The notes below the pieces were generated by a model. The model ran no database searches, was not told where the DNA came from, and worked only from the letters and a program-made list of their open reading frames with translations. Position numbers and translations under genes: made by a program. From CAYRYU01 sp964428355 (GTDB lineage Bacteria; Muiribacteriota; Ozemobacteria; Ozemobacterales; Ozemobacteraceae): DNA of 64,000 nucleotides. The stretch covers positions 13,162-77,161 of the forward strand of contig CAYRYU010000023.1 of assembly GCA_964428355.1 (NCBI GenBank). The letters are read 5' to 3'. Shown here one piece after another: positions 60,802 to 64,000 of the stretch (positions are counted from its first letter, which is position 1; every line of letters begins with the position of its first letter).

Positions 60802-61463
60802 AGGAACACCCGCGAGAGCGAACGAAAGGGTTCACCCTGGTGGAAACCCTGATGGTCTTCTTTCTTGTTACAACCCTGATTGCCCTGGTATTCCGCCTTT
60901 CGAGTCATGTCCAGGTCAACTACCTGAAGGGAACGGTTGATCTTCAGAACCTTCAGGAAGCGAGGTCAGCGATCAACAGCCTGCGAAGGGATTTCCTTGG
61001 GGCGACCCCGAGATTCGAACGGAGTGACGGTGTGGACCTGAGGGAAGCTACCCGGAAAAAGCCCATTGTCAGCAGTCTCGGAGGACGGACGCCCGGAAAG
61101 AAGACGGTTCCGATTATCGTCGGGACCAGTGAACTCCATCTTTTCAAGTATTCGTTCGGGTTTGGCGAAGACGAGCCGGCTCCCCGGGTCGAGGAGGTTT
61201 CATACTTTGTGGACAAAGGACAGAAGGCCTTGATCAGGGAGGACGAAAAGGGAAAAAAGCTCTTCCGATCGGTCACCAATGCGAAGTTCATCCTCTATCA
61301 GTTTCCCTTGAACCCCGATATCCATCTGGTTGCCGTCAACCTGGAAATCGACAACTCCGCTTCGGGGCCCGGAAAATCTCTCGAGATCTGCACCACGATT
61401 TCGAGCCTGATCGTCAGCCAGAACCTGAACAACCTCAATTGGAACTGGGATCCCCAGAATTAG
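60792..61463 (+). CDS. Type II pseudopilin-like protein (GspJ/PilW-like)
   Basis: The product is 223 aa. ATG 60792 overlaps the stop of the previous gene. The prepilin motif is RTKGFTLVETLMVFFLV: Gly-Phe cleavage, Glu+5, hydrophobic helix. The beta-rich C-terminal domain resembles PilW/GspJ. Together with the preceding pseudopilin and the GspK-like protein it could form the tip of a pseudopilus. Last gene of the operon. Its 3' flank is a tandem hairpin repeat and a scaffold gap. Confidence 0.87.
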   Translation: MLLKEHPRERTKGFTLVETLMVFFLVTTLIALVFRLSSHVQVNYLKGTVDLQNLQEARSAINSLRRDFLGATPRFERSDGVDLREATRKKPIVSSLGGRTPGKKTVPIIVGTSELHLFKYSFGFGEDEPAPRVEEVSYFVDKGQKALIREDEKGKKLFRSVTNAKFILYQFPLNPDIHLVAVNLEIDNSASGPGKSLEICTTISSLIVSQNLNNLNWNWDPQN

Positions 61464-61484
61464 ACCGACCCTGTGGTTCGGCCC

Positions 61485-61583
61485 GCGCCGACAAACATGT
61501 CGGCCAGCGCCGACAAACATGTCGGCCAGCGCCGACAAACATGTCGGCCAGGGTCAACGGTACATGTCGGCAATTCGTTTCAG
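61485..61583. repeat. 22-bp tandem hairpin repeat (left of gap)
   Basis: Three copies of a 22-bp unit lie at 61485-61506, 61507-61528 and 61529-61550, each with the hairpin core CCGACAAACATGTCGG. The following 33 bp (61551-61583) are the 3' end of the TPR gene repeated. The array sits between two convergent operons and could act as a weak bidirectional terminator. Confidence 0.88.
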
Positions 61584-61683
61584 NNNNNNNNNNNNNNNNN
61601 NNNNNNNNNNNNNNNNNNNNNNNNNNNNNNNNNNNNNNNNNNNNNNNNNNNNNNNNNNNNNNNNNNNNNNNNNNNNNNNNNNN
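61584..61683. other. 100-N scaffold gap flanked by a 55-bp duplication
   Basis: Exactly 100 Ns. Bases 61529-61583 equal 61684-61738 over 55 bp, the same pattern as the first gap. The repeat copy number is unknown. Confidence 0.95.
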
Positions 61684-61705
61684 GCGCCGACAAACATGTC
61701 GGCCA
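61684..61705. repeat. 22-bp tandem hairpin repeat (right of gap)
   Basis: One further copy of the same 22-bp unit (hairpin core CCGACAAACATGTCGG) directly after the gap, 4 nt past the stop of the TPR gene. Confidence 0.85.
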
Positions 61706-61708
61706 GGG

Positions 61709-63085
61709 TCAACGGTACATGTCGGCAATTCGTTTCAGCTCGTCGATGTTGGTCTTTCCGATATCTCTCGAGCCCGGACTTCCTCCGCTTCCCGAGGGGG
61801 CGGTCGTAACCGACCCTCTTCCAGAGTTGTCGGAGGACCATGTCCGTTCTGTTGTCGTTCGGTTGGCGAAAGCTTCCTTTTCCTTCTCCCGAATCTGGGC
61901 AAGCATCTCTTCGGCATACTCCTTGTACTGATTCGGAAAGCCGGTCAGCCATGCGAAATTTGCTTTCGCCTTGGCGATATCTCCGGTACGAAGCAGAAGA
62001 GCACCCAGTTCCACACGTGCGAAAACGTCATTCGGGTTTTCCTGAAGATGCTGACGGAAATGTTCGATGATGACATCGCTCTTCCCCTGGGCTTCAAGAC
62101 AAAGATGATACCTCTGCATGTATCCGGCGTTTTCCGGGTCGGACTCGTGGAGCTGCTGGAAGAGGGTGCAGGCCTCTTCCGGTCTGTTGGTCTGATAGGC
62201 GCACTCGGCGAGAAGGATCCGGGCATACTCGTTCCCGGGGTCTTCCTCGAGGGCTTTCGAGAGCCCCTCGTAAGCCTTGGGGTAATCTCCGAGCGAGTAC
62301 CACAGCCTCCCTTTCGCGAGGGGGGCAAGGAGCTCCTCCTTTCGGGTCCTTTCCCATGAAGCGAGCAGCTCGATTGCGTCACCAGGTCGCTCCAGCTCGA
62401 TCAGAAGTTCGATCAGGCCCTGGGTGGCTTTCGGGTCGAAAGGGAATTCCTCCAGGACCACGCGGAAGACCCGCTCGGCTTCCCTCTTTTCAAACGTCGT
62501 CCAGCGTCGGAATGCGACCTGGGTCAGAAATTCCCGTCGGGCTTCCGGGGTCGCTGCCGAACCGAGGCGGTTGAGGTGGAGAACCATTGTCGCGAGATCG
62601 ATGTACTTCTTTTTTCCCGCCTTTTTCAAAACGGAAAAAGCTTCCTGGGCTTTCTGCGGCTTGTTCCACGCAAGGAGGAACTCCCCCTTCAGGAACCACA
62701 AAAGAAGGGCTTTGGGATGATCGGACAGGAGTTGTTCGATTCCGTTCGTGGCGCCTTCGAGGTCGCTTTCGAGACGTTTGGTCAGATGAAGGAAAACCTG
62801 AGGGATCGGGTCGGTGGCGTTCTGCATGATCATCCCGGTGAAATGATCCATGGCCGGGGCGAGGTCCTGTTTTCGGTACTCCGCCGAAAGCAGGCAGTCG
62901 TTTGCCAGCAGGAATTTGTAGTAGAGTTTGACCCCACCGGTGAAATCCTTTTTTGAGAAACGGTCGAGAGCCTGGATGTATTGGTTGTCCGATCCCTGGG
63001 CGTTAAGGACTGAAGCCGAAAACAGCATGAAAAGGCATACCATGACGGAAAGGGCATGTTCAGATCGCGATTTACTGCTTGTCAT
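61709..63085 (-). CDS. Exported TPR protein
   Basis: The product is 458 aa from ATG 63085 (GTG 63088 is one codon earlier), coupled to the upstream FecR-like gene by a TGATG overlap. A signal peptide (LSVMVCLFMLFSASVLNAQ) is followed by TPR units from about 40 to 400 (KDFTGGVKLYYKFLLAND, KPQKAQEAFSVLKKAGK, RPGDAIELLASWERTRK, DYPKAYEGLSKALEEDPG, RPEEACTLFQQLHESDPE, GDIAKAKANFAWLTGFP). The C-terminal tail is Gly/Ser-rich. It likely scaffolds an envelope complex. Its coding end is adjacent to the tandem repeat and gap. Confidence 0.82.
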   Translation of the reverse strand: MTSSKSRSEHALSVMVCLFMLFSASVLNAQGSDNQYIQALDRFSKKDFTGGVKLYYKFLLANDCLLSAEYRKQDLAPAMDHFTGMIMQNATDPIPQVFLHLTKRLESDLEGATNGIEQLLSDHPKALLLWFLKGEFLLAWNKPQKAQEAFSVLKKAGKKKYIDLATMVLHLNRLGSAATPEARREFLTQVAFRRWTTFEKREAERVFRVVLEEFPFDPKATQGLIELLIELERPGDAIELLASWERTRKEELLAPLAKGRLWYSLGDYPKAYEGLSKALEEDPGNEYARILLAECAYQTNRPEEACTLFQQLHESDPENAGYMQRYHLCLEAQGKSDVIIEHFRQHLQENPNDVFARVELGALLLRTGDIAKAKANFAWLTGFPNQYKEYAEEMLAQIREKEKEAFANRTTTERTWSSDNSGRGSVTTAPSGSGGSPGSRDIGKTNIDELKRIADMYR

Positions 63086-63876
63086 CACTGATCATCCCCT
63101 TCCAGCGAAGCTCCCGGAGTATCGATGGAATGGTTCCTCAACCGGTCCAGGAGGCCGCTCTTGGGTTTGTCGGGTTTTCCTCCTTCACCAGCCTGAGATG
63201 CCGGAAGTCCTGAATCTTCATCGGAGGAATCGAATATCTCTGGCAAGGGAAGCCTTGCACCGGAATCAAATGTTCCCCCCGTTGCCCATGCCCGAAGTGG
63301 AATGGCGATGGGGCTCCGGCGAACCGATTTCCCCTCAATAAGGGCTGCCTGTCCCACTTTCAACTCCTGGCCTCCGTGCCCGACCTGGACGGTTCCAGCC
63401 TGGACGCGAACCCCGAAACCTTTTTCGTCCCTTGCCACCTCCGCAAGGGAGTCCCGGGTGACGAGAAGGGAAACCTCCCCGGTTATCTTGATCGGAAACT
63501 GCGATCCGATGTGCCTTACAAGGCACTCACCCTTGCCCAGGTCGATCGCGAATCTTCTTATGACGACTTTCGAGAGAGGGGCAAGCGTTATCCGGGAGCC
63601 GCAATCCAGCCGGAGATTTGCAGTTTCGCCCGCCTTGGTTTCCACCGCGGCATTGGTCGGGACGATGATTTCCCGGAGTTTCGAAACCGCGGGAGGGCGC
63701 TTGTCCGGGTAGATGACGCTTCCGCCGCCCGGTTCCAGGACGACCAGCCCGTAGAGGAAGAGTTCCCCGAACCGTGGAGGGGCGGATGTGTCAGCGGGGG
63801 CAGGGCTGCCGGCATATGCCCCGGCCGAAACAGCAATGACAAGGGAGAGGAGGATGCCCTTTCTGATGAAGTCCAT
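63085..63876 (-). CDS. Exported FecR-like protein
   Basis: The product is 263 aa. ATG 63876 follows a perfect AAGGAGG. A signal peptide (GILLSLVIAVSAGAYA) leads into a FecR-type beta domain (about 40-190: LREIIVPTNAAVETKAGETANL, RLDCGSRITLAPLSKVVI, KGECLVRH, GVRVQAGTVQVGHGGQEL). It lacks the zinc-finger anti-sigma part seen in the gene at 54414. It overlaps the TPR gene by one nt. Its role is possibly signal relay or polymer binding. Confidence 0.82.
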   Translation of the reverse strand: MDFIRKGILLSLVIAVSAGAYAGSPAPADTSAPPRFGELFLYGLVVLEPGGGSVIYPDKRPPAVSKLREIIVPTNAAVETKAGETANLRLDCGSRITLAPLSKVVIRRFAIDLGKGECLVRHIGSQFPIKITGEVSLLVTRDSLAEVARDEKGFGVRVQAGTVQVGHGGQELKVGQAALIEGKSVRRSPIAIPLRAWATGGTFDSGARLPLPEIFDSSDEDSGLPASQAGEGGKPDKPKSGLLDRLRNHSIDTPGASLEGDDQ

Positions 63877-63904
63877 TAGGCCTCCTTGGTGGATGACTCC
63901 AGGA

Positions 63905-63910
63905 ATTGTA
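63905..63910 (-). promoter_or_regulatory. Extended -10 element (TGGTACAAT)
   Basis: On the minus strand TGG-TACAAT lies 29 nt before ATG 63876 of the FecR-like gene. A TTCAAG about 23 nt upstream is a poor -35. It belongs to the recurrent TGGTANNAT set. Confidence 0.45.
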
Positions 63911-64000
63911 CCACAAATCGCTTTTGCGAAGACCTTGAAAGCCAGGTGTCCTCAAGAACCGCGCCATCCTGGCTTTTCGGCCACATTCGCCCCCTCGTGG

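Noticed and set aside
61485..61738. CRISPR array
   Set aside because: The units are contiguous 22-bp repeats with no spacers and no cas genes.
1..64000. tRNA or rRNA genes
   Set aside because: No T-loop or rRNA signature was seen on either strand by eye; a covariance-model scan would be decisive.

Overview
This is a draft-genome window of about 57-60% GC with three 100-N scaffold gaps (77-176, 19033-19132, 61584-61683). It comes from a bacterium that exports much of its proteome. About 49 intact or gap-truncated genes and one broken gene are supported; I see no rRNA, tRNA, CRISPR array or insertion sequence. Most products start with an N-terminal signal peptide or membrane anchor. GspI/J/K-like pseudopilins and an FecR/zinc-finger anti-sigma fusion point to a Gram-negative (diderm), uncultured lineage. 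Candidatus Riflebacteria or a similar phylum would fit, but that is a guess from gene style and not a placement. Promoters look sigma70-like (for example TTGACA-17-TATTCT at 47839), with a recurrent extended -10 of the form TGGTANNAT.

Layout. 0-7 kb: tandem repeat and gap, a DUF4139-like exported protein, a FosA-type fosfomycin transferase, an exported unknown, and a cytosolic multi-PAS hybrid histidine kinase. 7-16.5 kb: an ATP-grasp enzyme, class 3 lipase, prokaryotic pentameric ligand-gated ion channel, 5'-nucleotidase, beta-propeller-like protein, and a membrane protein with four Tyr-Gly-Val motifs lying 20 nt upstream of a radical SAM/SPASM enzyme. 16.6-26 kb: YigZ/IMPACT protein, exported unknown, a gap with a frameshifted gene, a C92-type (YiiX-like) papain-fold protein, TPR-like membrane protein, alpha/beta hydrolase, GDP-hexose phosphorylase-like HIT protein and a thermolysin-like metallopeptidase. 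26-29 kb: a large AbiEi/TPR/winged-helix regulator. 29-43 kb: exported unknowns, a cyclic-nucleotide-binding protein with a possible Sm-like tail, a gingipain-type C25 peptidase, three HExxH proteins, a HEAT-repeat protein and a GH39-like glycosidase. 43-48.6 kb: a duplicated two-gene convergent module. 48.7-54 kb: a two-component system, zinc-ribbon protein, clostripain (C11) and a membrane protein. 54-64 kb: FecR-type proteins, an endo/exonuclease/phosphatase-fold protein, a hydrophobic-core exported protein, a four-gene pseudopilin operon and a TPR/FecR operon in opposite orientation.

Two loci look like systems. First, at 43.2-47.6 kb the same pair occurs twice: a plus-strand exported beta-rich protein facing a minus-strand exported protein. 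The minus-strand proteins share a close N-terminal domain of about 190 residues but carry different C-terminal enzymes (lysozyme-like versus C39 cysteine peptidase). Their upstream elements are also conserved. Second, at 14.0-16.4 kb the complete SPASM cysteine pattern next to a protein with repeated YGV motifs suggests a peptide-modifying maturase and its substrate. Signalling genes, peptidases, lipase, nucleotidase, glycosidase and pseudopilins together suggest a cell that senses and digests external polymers.

Two of the three gaps are flanked by identical 55-bp sequences. These look like k-mer overlaps at assembly-graph breaks inside tandem repeats, so gap sizes and local copy numbers should not be trusted.
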